Part shown: positions 35,957 to 46,749 of the stretch, piece after piece
Numbering within the stretch: the first letter of the stretch is position 1
Layout: each line of letters starts with the position of its first letter
Assembly: GCF_000527135.1 (NCBI RefSeq)
Contig: NZ_AZUP01000001.1
Span: 1,860,001-1,924,000, forward strand
From: Methyloversatilis discipulorum
GTDB taxonomy: Bacteria > Pseudomonadota > Gammaproteobacteria > Burkholderiales > Rhodocyclaceae
Direction: 5' to 3'
Length of the DNA: 64,000 bases
Notes under the pieces: generated by a model
What the model was told of the DNA's origin: nothing
The model's database searches: none
Seen by the model: only the letters and a program-made list of their open reading frames with translations
Program-made: the position numbers and the translations under genes

Positions 35957-36996
35957 GGTGCCGTCAGCTGCTCTTCGTCACACCACACTTCATACCACTG
36001 GTCACGCTCCGACCGGGTGGTCTGCGCCGCCGACGACGTGAGCCCCGGCTTCGCGGCCGCCGGGCCCTGTGCCTGGTACAAGCGGGTGAAGTAATCGACC
36101 ACGTCGCGCACACCTTCTGGGGTCACATGCCGCATGTCAGACTGATAGTAGCGCCCCATCGTGTGATGGCCGGCAACGCACTCATAGGACGGGAAATAGG
36201 TGGTCAGATCATCCTCTCGCGTCATCATGTCCGCGACCACGCGCAGCGCCGCCTTGGTGTAGCTGTTGGAGACCAGCACATGACGCGGCTCATAGGTGGC
36301 CGCAATGGACACTGGCGAAACGCTCAGTACCAGTTTCACCGATGGATTCAGCACGCGCAGATTGCCGACGAGACGCCGCAGGTCATCCACCATTTCTGGT
36401 ACCGAGAAATTGTGGAAGCGGCAGTTCGACTCCCCTTCCGGCTCACCATGTACGCCGGGCGCCAGCGGAAACACGGCGCCATCGACATCGGACACCCATG
36501 CTTCGGTCATTCCCAGCGTGAACACGAATACGTCGCACTGCTCGAACATCCGGCGCACCGCCGCCAGGTGCGACACACGGTCCGCCAGCAAAGCGTCGAG
36601 CGTGGCAAAGCCCTGCGGCTCGACGTTGGGCCGGAACGGGTCGACGAAGGCCCCGGACCAGCGCCAGGCCTGCACGCGAGGCTCGAACAATCCGTACGCG
36701 CGTTCGAACAGCTGAAGCAGCTGCCGAACGGTATAGATGTTGCCGAAACGCGCCGGATAGACGCCGAACAGGCGATCCGCCGGCCCTGTTTCGGTCACCA
36801 GGTAGTTGAAGCCCCGCGTCGGCAGCTGGCGGGCCAGATGCTGCGCAAAACAGCTGCCCGCCGACACGATCCTGTCCGTCGTATGGATCACGAAACCGTC
36901 GTTCGGCGCCGGGACCTGCATCATGTCGAATCCGGCAACGCCAGCGGTTCGCGACCAGAAGGCGGTATCCGGCAGATCGGTGTAGGGATGCGACAT
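35953..36996 (-). CDS. GSCFA domain protein (SGNH-hydrolase-like)
   Basis: A 347-residue protein with the signature AGSCFAQHLARQL (about residues 44-56), from which the GSCFA family takes its name, plus CDVFVFTLGMTEAW and SVSPV.. elements and a late His-containing block (ECVAGHHTMGRYYQ; DMRHVTPEG). These belong to the SGNH/GDSL-like fold, often acyl-transferring or esterase enzymes found in polysaccharide and rhizobial symbiosis loci. The ATG at 36996 (MSHPYTDLP) fits family starts. It is the first gene of the minus-strand operon and lies next to the right edge of the integrative element. Confidence 0.82.
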   Translation of the reverse strand: MSHPYTDLPDTAFWSRTAGVAGFDMMQVPAPNDGFVIHTTDRIVSAGSCFAQHLARQLPTRGFNYLVTETGPADRLFGVYPARFGNIYTVRQLLQLFERAYGLFEPRVQAWRWSGAFVDPFRPNVEPQGFATLDALLADRVSHLAAVRRMFEQCDVFVFTLGMTEAWVSDVDGAVFPLAPGVHGEPEGESNCRFHNFSVPEMVDDLRRLVGNLRVLNPSVKLVLSVSPVSIAATYEPRHVLVSNSYTKAALRVVADMMTREDDLTTYFPSYECVAGHHTMGRYYQSDMRHVTPEGVRDVVDYFTRLYQAQGPAAAKPGLTSSAAQTTRSERDQWYEVWCDEEQLTAP

Positions 36997-37165
36997 TGCG
37001 GTGAGCAGTGCTGTTTCGTTCCGGGTCGCCAAGGCTACATTGAACGGGAGGCTTTTTCGACCCGCAGCGGGCGCAGCAGGACGAGGCCGGCCGTCCGGTT
37101 CGGGGAGAGGCCCGGGCATGCATACGGACTTTCGACCGAGGACTTCGCTCCGGGCCCTGAACCGG

Positions 37166-37257
37166 AAAACAAAAAAGCCACCCCGAAGGGTGGCTTTTTT
37201 GCGGGATTCTTGGTCGGGGAAAGAGGATTCGAACCTCCGGCCCCTGCGTCCCGAACG
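37166..37257. repeat. Left att repeat: partial copy of tRNA-Pro and its terminator
   Basis: A 92-base direct repeat of 40899-40990. The last 59 bases (37199-37257) are identical to 40932-40990 and include the 3' 47 bases of tRNA-Pro from the CCA end through the anticodon loop; homology stops abruptly after the anticodon. The first part is a terminator hairpin with paired changes compared with the other copy. This is the footprint left by integrase-mediated insertion into a tRNA gene. Confidence 0.88.
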
Positions 37258-37554
37258 TCAAAACACCCTCTTTCCAGACAAAGCCTAATCTGCTGACCAT
37301 TGAAAAATCAGCAACTTAGAGTGCAACAGAGGGAAAGAAAAAGCAAGTCGATGCATGCGTTGAGTGGCACAGTGGCACAAAAGTGGCACATTTTTTTATG
37401 CCGATATCAAAACCTATTTTCATAACCTCCAAAATCTTCGAGGCGCCAGCCACCCGAGGAATTTCGCTCGAGATCCCGAAGCGAAACCTCGGAGACGAGG
37501 GGGATAAGTCCGGGAGCTATAGAAACAGTCAGCCACCACCGCCCCTGTCGTCAC
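37258..37554. other. Left end of the integrative element with GTGGCAC repeats
   Basis: No gene is seen in these 297 bases. Three GTGGCAC words occur at 37364-37370, 37372-37378 and 37383-37389. The same word is found twice, with one inverted copy, at the right end (40810-40852). The placement at both ends of the element fits arm-type binding sites for its integrase or excisionase. Confidence 0.6.
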
Positions 37555-37821
37555 ATGAACTCCGCCCCGATTACACGCCAGCAAGCCGCCGAGTTGCTGG
37601 GCGTAAGCCTTCGAACGATCTCGAATCACATCCGAGCTGGCGTGTTGCCGCCGCCCCATTCACTCGGCGGTCGCCGCGTGTATTGGAGAAGTGATGTCTT
37701 TTGGGCCGCCGTTAACGACCGGCTTGAGCCAGCTTTCGCGCAAAAGAGCTCACCTTCTATTGCACGACCTACAGAGAACAGGCGCGGGCCAGGTCGTCCC
37801 CGCAAGTCCGCAAAACTCTGA
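37555..37821 (+). CDS. Excisionase/AlpA-like helix-turn-helix protein
   Basis: An 88-residue protein with a MerR/excisionase-type winged HTH: TRQQAAELLGVSLRTISNHIRAG (about 7-29), then the wing LGGRRVYWRSDVFWAAV. The C-terminal 25 residues are basic and Pro/Arg-rich (RRGPGRPRKSAKL, an AT-hook-like GRPRK motif). In small integrative elements such proteins act as recombination directionality factors or control the integrase promoter. It lies near the left att end, opposite the integrase. Confidence 0.75.
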   Translation: MNSAPITRQQAAELLGVSLRTISNHIRAGVLPPPHSLGGRRVYWRSDVFWAAVNDRLEPAFAQKSSPSIARPTENRRGPGRPRKSAKL

Positions 37822-38038
37822 TGGCGGCTGCGATATAAGCGAGCGCCCTGAACCCGCTTTGATAGCAGACCAGTCGGCCGATCAGCCAACCGCGCAGCGC
37901 TCCCGAGCCACGGCTGCACAACCCTAATCAGGAGCGATAGGCAAGACAGGAGCTCTCGAACCGGTTGAATCGCCAAATGAACCCCGCCGGGTAGCAAGTA
38001 CGGCCATCGTTGAGTTCTGGCTTCGCCACAACAAGCGT

Positions 38039-38152
38039 ATGGAGTGCATCGCCGTCTCCCGTGACCAGTACTACGGCGAGGAGCTCCCGGGCCTCACATC
38101 CTGGGACGAAGCGCCCTGGATCGAAATGGCTGATGGCGTGACGCTTCGCTAA
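38039..38152 (+). CDS. Possible small protein of the integrative element
   Basis: From the ATG this is 37 residues (MECIAVSRDQYYGEELPGLT and then SWDEAPWIEMADGVTLR). The same frame is open for about 110 bases upstream (reading STAIVEFWLRHNKR just before the ATG), so a non-standard start further up, or a truncated older gene, is possible. The aromatic and acidic composition looks protein-like. I do not recognise a family. A terminator follows immediately after the stop. Confidence 0.35.
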   Translation: MECIAVSRDQYYGEELPGLTSWDEAPWIEMADGVTLR

Positions 38153-38182
38153 GGCAACTCAAAGCATAATTGTCATACTCAC

Positions 38183-38214
38183 GGCCTGGAAGGATTTCCT
38201 TTCAGGCCGATTTT
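38183..38214 (+). terminator. Rho-independent terminator inside the integrative element
   Basis: GGCCTGGAAGGA and TCCTTTCAGGCC form a 12-base-pair hairpin (one G-T pair) with a two-base loop, followed by a T-rich run on the plus strand. It would end transcripts from the HTH gene side, just before the convergent membrane-protein gene. Confidence 0.8.
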
Positions 38215-38218
38215 CTTT

Positions 38219-39268
38219 CTACTGCACAATGTCTTTCATTGTGCTGAGAGCGTTACGAAGCCCTCTCTGTCCTTCTTCTATGAGAGCCTGTTGTTCCCTT
38301 GAGTAGCTGTCGATTCTCGCCAACCGTTGATTGTACTCTTCCGCCTGCGCATCCGTAGGAAACATCAGATTGCCGTCCACCACGTCCCATCCCTGGGCAG
38401 ATTTGAAAAGAGCAACAAGCGCGGTAAATTCGTGCAAAATTTTCTCTTCGTAATCCCAGCTCCGAGTGGTGTTCTCCAAGCCCCTTGGAAAGGAATCTCT
38501 CATGCCCCGGTAGAACCCTTTTGAGTGTTCATTTTCAGGCACAAATTGCTTGAAGTCCTCGATCATAGAGCCGTAATACTTTTCGAAAATTTGTCGATGT
38601 TTGATCAGAGCAGCCCTTGATCTTTCAAGAATGGCCTTGCCTTGGTTTCCAGTAGGGTCTGCTTTAAGCCTTTGAGGGTCGAGTAAGGAATTTAAGCCCG
38701 CGGCGGCCAAGTCAGCCTGATAGCTCTGTTGCATGGCAAGTTGTCTGTCGACCACCCATCTGAAACCTGTCTGGATTTGTTGCATCAGCTGAACAGCGGC
38801 TTCATCCCGGCTGCTCAACGATTTGGACCCAGGGTTCACCTTAGAAAGCGATGCTTCCGGGGTCTTGGCATCAGGGGCTGAATCGGAAGGGGTGGGGCCG
38901 TAAAACGTTCTCGCAGCGTCCTCAACTCGAGATACGTCCTTTTCGAACTCCGGAATTATCTGCCCCAGCGCCTCTTTAGCGTTCGCCTCCTGGGTGTTCG
39001 CTGCGATCATGCGGCCTACTTGAAAGGACGCGACGATCGCAATAAAAGCCAGCAGCACTTTCTTGTTCGTCTTGCCCGGAATTGCTGCCAATGAAAAGGG
39101 GATGGCGGCTACCAGCCCGTAAACGAGGGATTGTCCAAAAACTCTTGCCGCATCTGTAGAGCCTGGCTCGGCATAAAGCACGCTCAAAAGAATGAGAAGC
39201 AGACAGTAAGCGGCCAAAGACCACTCGAAAGTAGAGGGGTTCTTTGCTGTATCTGTTGTGGCATTCAT
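38219..39268 (-). CDS. Membrane protein of unknown function, element cargo
   Basis: A 349-residue protein from the ATG at 39268. Three hydrophobic helices occupy the N-terminus (LAAYCLLLILLSVLY, VYGLVAAIPFSLAAI, VLLAFIAIVASFQVG), then a long hydrophilic and probably helical or coiled-coil domain of about 240 residues with many Gln/Glu/Arg (EEKILHEFTALVALF; EYNQRLARIDSYSREQQAL). I recognise no family. As the only sizeable non-recombination gene of the element it is the candidate cargo: superinfection exclusion, toxin-like or defence function are all possible, and none is shown. It is less GC-rich than flanking host genes. Confidence 0.75.
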   Translation of the reverse strand: MNATTDTAKNPSTFEWSLAAYCLLLILLSVLYAEPGSTDAARVFGQSLVYGLVAAIPFSLAAIPGKTNKKVLLAFIAIVASFQVGRMIAANTQEANAKEALGQIIPEFEKDVSRVEDAARTFYGPTPSDSAPDAKTPEASLSKVNPGSKSLSSRDEAAVQLMQQIQTGFRWVVDRQLAMQQSYQADLAAAGLNSLLDPQRLKADPTGNQGKAILERSRAALIKHRQIFEKYYGSMIEDFKQFVPENEHSKGFYRGMRDSFPRGLENTTRSWDYEEKILHEFTALVALFKSAQGWDVVDGNLMFPTDAQAEEYNQRLARIDSYSREQQALIEEGQRGLRNALSTMKDIVQ

Positions 39269-39384
39269 CGGTCGTATTCTCGTTGGTCTGAATCGCAGGC
39301 GGACTTCACCACATGCACCCCTTGAAATCAACCATCTTTTCGGATGAGAGACACAGATCTTCGCAATCGAGATAAGGCGGATGG

Positions 39385-40722
39385 CTAGACCAGGTTTGCA
39401 CTGTGACCTCGTCCCATGAAGCGCTCGCTTTTTGTTTCCTCTCTCTGTCTTTTTTCCGTGGTCCTGGCGGACGCGCAGGCGGCCCCGATAACGCTCGGCG
39501 CTGCACAGTCATGGAACGCATACATTCGCCAAGACTGAATCGCCCCTTCGATACGGAGCCGCGCGCGACGTCTGCGCCCCTTGTGGACATAATCGATGTC
39601 CTGCGTCGGGATCTCGTCCATCTTGTGAGCGAGTTGCTGGACGCACAGATGCGTGTAACGCAAGAGCATCCGAGTGTCCCGATGTCCGCTGATCGCTTGC
39701 AGATCGAGCAATCCGAACTTGCCGGACTCGGCGAATCGGCTGATGGCTTCGTGCCGCAAGTCATGAAAGTGCAGGTCGTTCAATCCGGCCCTTTTGCAGG
39801 CAAGGACGAAGTTCTTCTTTACGGAGTACTCGCCAATCTCAAAGACTTTCTCGGACACCCGAGGCAGGGCTGCGAGGACAGCCACCGCACGCGCTGAAAG
39901 AGGCACATCACGCGACCGTCCGTTTTTTGTGGCGGGGAGGTGCGCTGAGCGCCTTTCCAGATCGACGTTAGACCACGTAAGCCCAAGGATTTCGCTGCGG
40001 CGCATCGCTGTGCACAGCGCGACGATGAGGACCGCCTCGAGATACTCCCGATCGACTTCCTGAATCGCCTCGAAAAGTGCCCTTTCTTCGTTGGCAGACA
40101 AACGGCGGTCACGCTCGTTGAAGTACTTGGGGCGGCGCAGTCCCTGCAGCGGGCTCTCGCTGGGCGCGATCTTCCAGACGTCGCTCGCATATCTGAGGAT
40201 CTGCGAAATGACATCGATCTCGCGATCGACGGTGCTGGGCGCGACTTCGGTGAGACGCTCGGTGATGAAGTCCTGAAGATCTTCGGTCGTGAGCGCCGAG
40301 AGGGGCTTTTCGACGAACTCTTCGTCGCGAAGAAGCCGATTGATCCGGTAAGTTTCGGACTCTGCGCCCTTGTGTGCAGGCACGATCTCGTCTCGGTAAC
40401 GCTCCATCAGCTCGCGCACAGTGATGCGGGCCGCTGCGGTGTAATCACGAAAAATCGAGAGCGCGCGGTCGGCCTCGATCTTTTTCTGGGTCTTTTCCGC
40501 CTCCTCGCGTGAATCGAAGGTTTGCACAAAGGAGTTGTGCGCGTAGCGCAGGCGCAGTTGCCAGGAGTTTTCGAGCTGAGTGAGGCGCGCATCCAGGCCG
40601 GCGGCGCGAAGCTGCTGACAGTAGGCCTGCGCCGCATCCGTTTTCGTAAAAGAGAATTCGCGCGTATGCGCGGGTTTTCGGGGGACGTGAACGACCCAGG
40701 CAGAACGGTTGATGATGGACAT
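39385..40722 (-). CDS. int: Tyrosine recombinase / phage-type integrase
   Basis: A 445-residue site-specific recombinase. The core-binding SAM-like domain lies at about 90-190, and the catalytic residues are visible: Arg in LCTAMRRSEILGLTW, H-x-x-R in HFHDLRHEAISRF, His in ISGHRDTRML, and the nucleophilic Tyr in LLRYTHL. The ATG at 40722 (MSIINRSAWVVH) was preferred; an in-frame upstream extension reaches into the att repeat and is not family-like. A 70-residue basic tail after the catalytic Tyr is unusual in length. It lies beside the intact tRNA-Pro, the normal arrangement for tRNA-targeting integrases. Confidence 0.92.
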   Translation of the reverse strand: MSIINRSAWVVHVPRKPAHTREFSFTKTDAAQAYCQQLRAAGLDARLTQLENSWQLRLRYAHNSFVQTFDSREEAEKTQKKIEADRALSIFRDYTAAARITVRELMERYRDEIVPAHKGAESETYRINRLLRDEEFVEKPLSALTTEDLQDFITERLTEVAPSTVDREIDVISQILRYASDVWKIAPSESPLQGLRRPKYFNERDRRLSANEERALFEAIQEVDREYLEAVLIVALCTAMRRSEILGLTWSNVDLERRSAHLPATKNGRSRDVPLSARAVAVLAALPRVSEKVFEIGEYSVKKNFVLACKRAGLNDLHFHDLRHEAISRFAESGKFGLLDLQAISGHRDTRMLLRYTHLCVQQLAHKMDEIPTQDIDYVHKGRRRRARLRIEGAIQSWRMYAFHDCAAPSVIGAACASARTTEKRQREETKSERFMGRGHSANLV

Positions 40723-40809
40723 GCGAGCTGCTCCAAAAAAGTGGAAGGAGCTCTGTCTAGAAACCGGGTTTAGCCTCGAACCGCACGCGCAGGCGGGTTT
40801 TGTGGCCGA

Positions 40810-40852
40810 GTGGCACAAAAGTGGCACATTTACCCTGGAATTGATGTGCCAC
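40810..40852. repeat. Right-end GTGGCAC repeats (putative integrase arm sites)
   Basis: Two direct copies of GTGGCAC (40810-40816 and 40821-40827) and an inverted GTGCCAC (40846-40852). The 22-base context around the two direct copies is the same as at the left end of the element (37372-37393), so the sequence is a true repeat. Confidence 0.65.
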
Positions 40853-40898
40853 TGGGACGCAGAGAGTTGAGGGTACTGGCCCACAAACCCTTGATTCC

Positions 40899-40990
40899 AA
40901 AACAAAAAAGCCACCTCGGAAGGTGGCTTTCTTGCGGGATTCTTGGTCGGGGAAAGAGGATTCGAACCTCCGGCCCCTGCGTCCCGAACG
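40899..40990. repeat. Right att repeat overlapping tRNA-Pro and its terminator
   Basis: The partner of the 92-base repeat at 37166. It includes the terminator downstream of tRNA-Pro (hairpin about 40908-40926 on the minus strand) and the 3' 47 bases of the tRNA. The hairpin stem differs from the left copy at paired positions, so folding is kept. Confidence 0.88.
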
Positions 40991-41020
40991 CAGTGCTCTA
41001 CCAGGCTGAGCTATTCCCCG
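40944..41020 (-). tRNA. tRNA-Pro(CGG)
   Basis: A complete 77-base tRNA on the minus strand, with CCA encoded. Acceptor stem CGGGGAA pairs with TTCCCCG; D-arm AGCTCAGCCTGGTAGAGC; anticodon arm CTGCG-TTCGGGA-CGCAG with anticodon CGG (reads CCG, proline); T-arm GAGG-TTCGAAT-CCTC. The C1-G72 pair is typical of bacterial tRNA-Pro. It lies downstream of ispB, and the integrative element has inserted at its 3' half, leaving the gene whole. Confidence 0.96.
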
Positions 41021-41088
41021 AACCTCACAGCAAACTACCGAGGCAGCTCGTCGTGCCCGTTGCCGTAAGCAACGAGGCGCGCACTTTA

Positions 41089-42051
41089 CTAGAACTTTCT
41101 CTCGACTGCAAACGTTGCGAGATCGAGCAGACTCTGCAGGTATTCATTCGCCTGCAGTCCGGCCAGTTCCGCGCGCGCCAGTTCGGCTTCCTCCCTCGCG
41201 CGGACGCGGGCGACCTCAAGCGCGCCGCTGTCCACCACCGCCTTCAGCACGTCGGCCCAGTCGTCGCGCCCACCCTCCTCGATGGCATGCCGGACGACGA
41301 CAACCTGCTCCGGCGTCCCGTTCTTCATCACGTGGATCAGCGGCAGCGTGGGCTTGCCCTCGGCCAGATCGTCGCCGAGGTTCTTGCCGATCGAACCTTC
41401 GTCGCCCGAGTAATCGAGGATGTCATCGACCAGCTGGAACGCAGTTCCCAAGTGCATGCCGAAACGTGCGAAACGTTCTTCGATGTCGGCGTCGACGCCG
41501 GCCAGCATGGCGCCGAGGCGGCTGGCCGCCTCGAACAGCTTGGCCGTCTTGTAGCGGATGACCTGCAGATAGCGGTCTTCGTCTACGTCGGCATCGTGGC
41601 AGTTCAGCAACTGCAGCACCTCGCCCTCGGCAATGATGTTGGTCGCCTCGGCCAGCACGGCCTGCACGCGCATGCTGCCGACCGACACCATCATCTGGAA
41701 GGCGCGCGAGTAGAGGAAGTCGCCGACCAGCACCGAGGCGGCGTTGCCGAACAGCGCATTGGCGGTCTTGGCGCCACGGCGCAGTTCCGACTCATCCACC
41801 ACGTCGTCGTGCAGCAGCGTCGCGGTGTGGATGAACTCGACCACGGCGGCCAGTTCGGTACGATGCTGCCCGGAATAGCCGCATGCGCCGGAGGTCAGCA
41901 GCACCAGTGCAGGACGCAGCCGCTTGCCGCCGGCACCGATGATGTACTCGGCCACCTGGCGCACCAGCACGACGTCCGAGTGCAGGCGCTCGCGGATGAC
42001 GCCATCCAGCGCGCGCATGTCGTCCGCAATCAGGCTGTAAAGACGGTTCAT
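41089..42051 (-). CDS. ispB: Octaprenyl diphosphate synthase
   Basis: A 320-residue trans-isoprenyl diphosphate synthase that makes the ubiquinone side chain. The first Asp-rich motif is LLHDDVVDES and the second is LVDDILDYSG; GGKRLRP and KTAKLFEAA are the conserved diphosphate-binding parts. The ATG at 42051 (MNRLYSLIADDM) is the family start. It is divergent from rplU, a standard arrangement in betaproteobacteria. Confidence 0.95.
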   Translation of the reverse strand: MNRLYSLIADDMRALDGVIRERLHSDVVLVRQVAEYIIGAGGKRLRPALVLLTSGACGYSGQHRTELAAVVEFIHTATLLHDDVVDESELRRGAKTANALFGNAASVLVGDFLYSRAFQMMVSVGSMRVQAVLAEATNIIAEGEVLQLLNCHDADVDEDRYLQVIRYKTAKLFEAASRLGAMLAGVDADIEERFARFGMHLGTAFQLVDDILDYSGDEGSIGKNLGDDLAEGKPTLPLIHVMKNGTPEQVVVVRHAIEEGGRDDWADVLKAVVDSGALEVARVRAREEAELARAELAGLQANEYLQSLLDLATFAVERKF

Positions 42052-42139
42052 TGAAGACAAGGAAGTGCTGCCGGACGCGGAAAAACGCGGATGGTAGCAG
42101 CGCGCGAAAACCCGTCAAGCCGTTGATGTTTCGCAGCCT

Positions 42140-42169
42140 TTGACAAAAAGCCAGCGTCTCGGATATAGT
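42140..42169 (+). promoter_or_regulatory. Sigma-70 promoter of rplU-rpmA
   Basis: TTGACA at 42140-42145 and TATAGT at 42164-42169, 18 bases apart, ahead of the rplU ATG at 42203. Close to consensus, as expected for a ribosomal protein operon. Confidence 0.8.
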
Positions 42170-42202
42170 TGTGGATTCCCTTAAACCTTACTGGGGTTAC
42201 AC

Positions 42203-42514
42203 ATGTACGCGGTCATAAAAACCGGTGGCAAGCAGTATCGCGTTGCCGCTGGCGAAAAAATCAAGGTAGAACAGATACCTGCGGATGTGGGCTCGGAAAT
42301 CGTGATCGACCAGATTCTGATGGTCGGTGAGGGCGAATCGGTCAAGATCGGTGCGCCCCTGGTTGCCGGTGCCAGCGTTCGTGCAACGGTGCTCACTCAA
42401 GGGCGCCACAAGAAGGTGACGATTTTCAAGATGCGCCGTCGCAAGCACTACCAGAAGCATCAAGGTCATCGTCAGAACTACACCGAACTGCGCATCGAAG
42501 CCATCAACGGCTGA
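42203..42514 (+). CDS. rplU: 50S ribosomal protein L21
   Basis: A 103-residue protein, the usual length. Begins [17 protein letters not shown] and ends with the conserved basic [12 protein letters not shown] stretch that binds 23S rRNA. First gene of the rplU-rpmA-obgE run. Confidence 0.98.
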   Translation: MYAVIKTGGKQYRVAAGEKIKVEQIPADVGSEIVIDQILMVGEGESVKIGAPLVAGASVRATVLTQGRHKKVTIFKMRRRKHYQKHQGHRQNYTELRIEAING

Positions 42515-42566
42515 GAATGTTGAAAAATGCGCTGAGCGTGGCTGAGCGTATCCAGGAGAGCATCAA

Positions 42567-42830
42567 ATGGCACACAAAAAAGGCGGCGGCAGTACGCGTA
42601 ACGGCCGCGACTCAGAATCGAAACGCCTTGGCGTCAAGAGCTATGGCGGTCAGCTGATTTCGGCAGGCAGCATCATCGTGCGTCAGCGCGGCACCGAGTT
42701 CCACCCCGGCGACAACGTCGGCATGGGCAAGGACCACACGCTGTTCGCCAAGATTGACGGCGTTGTGCAGTTCGTCGTCAAGGGTGCAAACCGCCGTCGC
42801 GTGGTCACCATCGTTCCGGCTGCAGCCTGA
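42567..42830 (+). CDS. rpmA: 50S ribosomal protein L27
   Basis: An 87-residue protein starting [20 protein letters not shown], the conserved N-terminus that reaches the peptidyl transferase centre. It follows rplU after 52 bases and is closed by a strong terminator. Confidence 0.98.
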   Translation: MAHKKGGGSTRNGRDSESKRLGVKSYGGQLISAGSIIVRQRGTEFHPGDNVGMGKDHTLFAKIDGVVQFVVKGANRRRVVTIVPAAA

Positions 42831-42849
42831 TTCCGGCTCGCCTGAACCG

Positions 42850-42877
42850 AAGCCCTGCCCGCGAGGCAGGGCTTTTT
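42850..42877 (+). terminator. Rho-independent terminator after rpmA
   Basis: AAGCCCTGCC-CGCGA-GGCAGGGCTT hairpin followed by TTTTTG. Ends the rplU-rpmA transcript, with some read-through into obgE likely. Confidence 0.9.
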
Positions 42878-42948
42878 GTTTCTGCCGCCTGCGCAAGCGA
42901 CGGCACCAAGCAAGCATTCGATATTCCAGTCACTCCAGGCACGCGTGA

Positions 42949-45143
<2,195 letters not shown>

Positions 45144-45145
<2 letters not shown>

Positions 45146-45165
45146 CGCACCCGGCCGGGTGCGTC
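45144..45165. terminator. Perfect palindrome between proB and the convergent kinase gene
   Basis: GACGCACCCGG facing CCGGGTGCGTC, a perfect 22-base palindrome starting at the proB stop, followed by GGTTTC. The T-run is short, but the position between convergent genes suggests a bidirectional transcript end. Confidence 0.55.
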
Positions 45166-45169
45166 GGTT

Positions 45170-46645
45170 TCACGCCAGCGGCAGCGCGAATTCGAGCAAG
45201 GTGCCGTGCTCCGGCGCCGGACCGATGGCGAAGCGGCCACCCAGCGCATCGGCGCGATATTTCATGCCGAGCAGGCCGTGCGAACCGGTCTTGCCGCGCG
45301 CCGTGGCAGCGATGCCGACACCGTTGTCGCGGATTTCCAGCCGGACAGTCGGCCCATCGACCGTCAACGCGATGCGCACCTCGGTCGCCTGCGCGTGCTT
45401 CCTGATGTTGGTCAGCGCTTCCTGCGCGACGCGGTAGATCGCGATCGCCCTGTCCCGATCCAGCTCCAGCGCCTCCGGCAGTTCCAGGTCGACCGTGAAC
45501 GGCGCTGAAGCGCGCGTCTCTTCAGCCAGCGATTCGAGCGCAGGCAACAGGCCCAGATGGGTCAGCACGGTCGGCACCAGACCTTCGATCACGCGCCGCT
45601 TGATCTGCACGCCCTGCTCCAGGATTTCGCAGACGCGCGACAGCGACTCGACGTCCGGACTGTCCTGCTTGCGCGCCCGGCGCAGCAGCATCGACGCCTC
45701 CATCCGGCTGGCGGTCAGGATGGATCCCAGTTCGTCGTGCAGTTCGCGCGCCAGCGCCGATTTCTGCCGCTCGGCTTCGGTCTGCAGGTGGCTGGCCAGC
45801 TCCGACAGCTCTTCGGTGCGCACCCGCACCAGCGCGTCGAGCTCGTCGCGCGCCGCCCTCAGGCGGTCGGCGATCTGCGCTTCCGCCTGGCTGCGCATCG
45901 CATAGGCACGCAATAGCAGGATGAGCATCAGCACGCCGATGGCGATGACGACGATGGCCGCGGCGCGCTGGCGTTCGATCTCCTCACCGAGCAGCGTCAT
46001 CTGCTCTTCCAGGTAGGCACGCTCGGTGCGCACCAGCGGTTCGAGCGCTTCGCGCAGTTCGTTCTGGTCCACCACCGGCGGCAGGAAGGCATCCATCACC
46101 TCGACCGGGCTCGCCTCCGGCGGCAGCGCCCGCAGCCGCTTCAGCTCCTCGGCTTCCGCTGCGGTCAGGCGCTTGACGACGGCGATGCGCTCTTCGTCTA
46201 TGCCCCGGCGAGCAGCCCAGCCGAGCACGTGGGTGCCCGCCTCGGCGAGCCGCTGCACCGTAGCCAGATGCTGCGCCAGATGATCGGGCGACGGCTCCTC
46301 GGTGTAGCGTGCCTCGGTGGCCACCCCCTGCGCATTGTCGTAGACCAGATTGTTCAGCGCCGCCAGCGACAGGCGCGAAGCATCGATTTCCTCGCGTTCG
46401 CGCTGCATGCCCTGGAAGGTGATTTCGGACACCGCGGCGAAAGCCACGCCGATCAGCACCACCAGCAGCGCCCCCCAGCGGAAGCGCGCCAGCCGCATCA
46501 GCAGGCTGTCGGTCAGACGTTCCGCACCGTCGGTCGCGGAACCGGCCTTGCGCGCCGCGCGCGACAACCCTTCGACGATGGCGCGATGCCGCGCTGCCGC
46601 CTTCACCGGGCGTTCCGCGTCAGACATGTCCGACGCCCCCGCCAT
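45170..46645 (-). CDS. Membrane sensor histidine kinase (NarX/UhpB type)
   Basis: A 491-residue kinase. Two membrane helices ([16 protein letters not shown] about 55-70; [15 protein letters not shown] about 230-245) flank a periplasmic, mostly helical sensor domain of about 150 residues. The HisKA_3 dimerisation domain has [11 protein letters not shown] (phospho-His), and the ATPase has [21 protein letters not shown] and [17 protein letters not shown]. These kinases pair with LuxR/NarL-type regulators; one lies at 46953 on the opposite strand, separated by a small membrane-protein gene, and is the likely partner. Signal unknown. Confidence 0.9.
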   Translation of the reverse strand: MAGASDMSDAERPVKAAARHRAIVEGLSRAARKAGSATDGAERLTDSLLMRLARFRWGALLVVLIGVAFAAVSEITFQGMQREREEIDASRLSLAALNNLVYDNAQGVATEARYTEEPSPDHLAQHLATVQRLAEAGTHVLGWAARRGIDEERIAVVKRLTAAEAEELKRLRALPPEASPVEVMDAFLPPVVDQNELREALEPLVRTERAYLEEQMTLLGEEIERQRAAAIVVIAIGVLMLILLLRAYAMRSQAEAQIADRLRAARDELDALVRVRTEELSELASHLQTEAERQKSALARELHDELGSILTASRMEASMLLRRARKQDSPDVESLSRVCEILEQGVQIKRRVIEGLVPTVLTHLGLLPALESLAEETRASAPFTVDLELPEALELDRDRAIAIYRVAQEALTNIRKHAQATEVRIALTVDGPTVRLEIRDNGVGIAATARGKTGSHGLLGMKYRADALGGRFAIGPAPEHGTLLEFALPLA

Positions 46646-46749
46646 GGCGCGGACGACAGCCCGTATCGGCCGCCCCGCCTAGGATTCGATCACGCACGCT
46701 GGCAACGCCGCCCGTGTCGGCCCTGTTCGTGTTCATCAAGGAGGCTGTC

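Larger units (their letters stand above)
37822..38218. other. Region after the HTH gene, largely without a recognisable gene
   Basis: Within these 397 bases one plus-strand frame is open from about 37926 to a TAA at 38150-38152 but its first ATG is at 38039 (listed separately). The rest shows no clear feature apart from the terminator at 38183. Confidence 0.4.
37199..40990. mobile_element. Small integrative element in tRNA-Pro(CGG)
   Basis: About 3.7 kb bounded by 59-base identical direct repeats (37199-37257 and 40932-40990), the second lying within the intact tRNA-Pro gene. Inside are an excisionase-like HTH gene, a small possible gene, a membrane-protein gene of unknown role and a tyrosine recombinase beside the intact tRNA end. 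There are no capsid, replication or conjugation genes, so it is a satellite-like or minimal integrative element that would depend on others to move between cells. GC-poorer coding stretches (38200-39300) contrast with the flanks. Confidence 0.85.
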
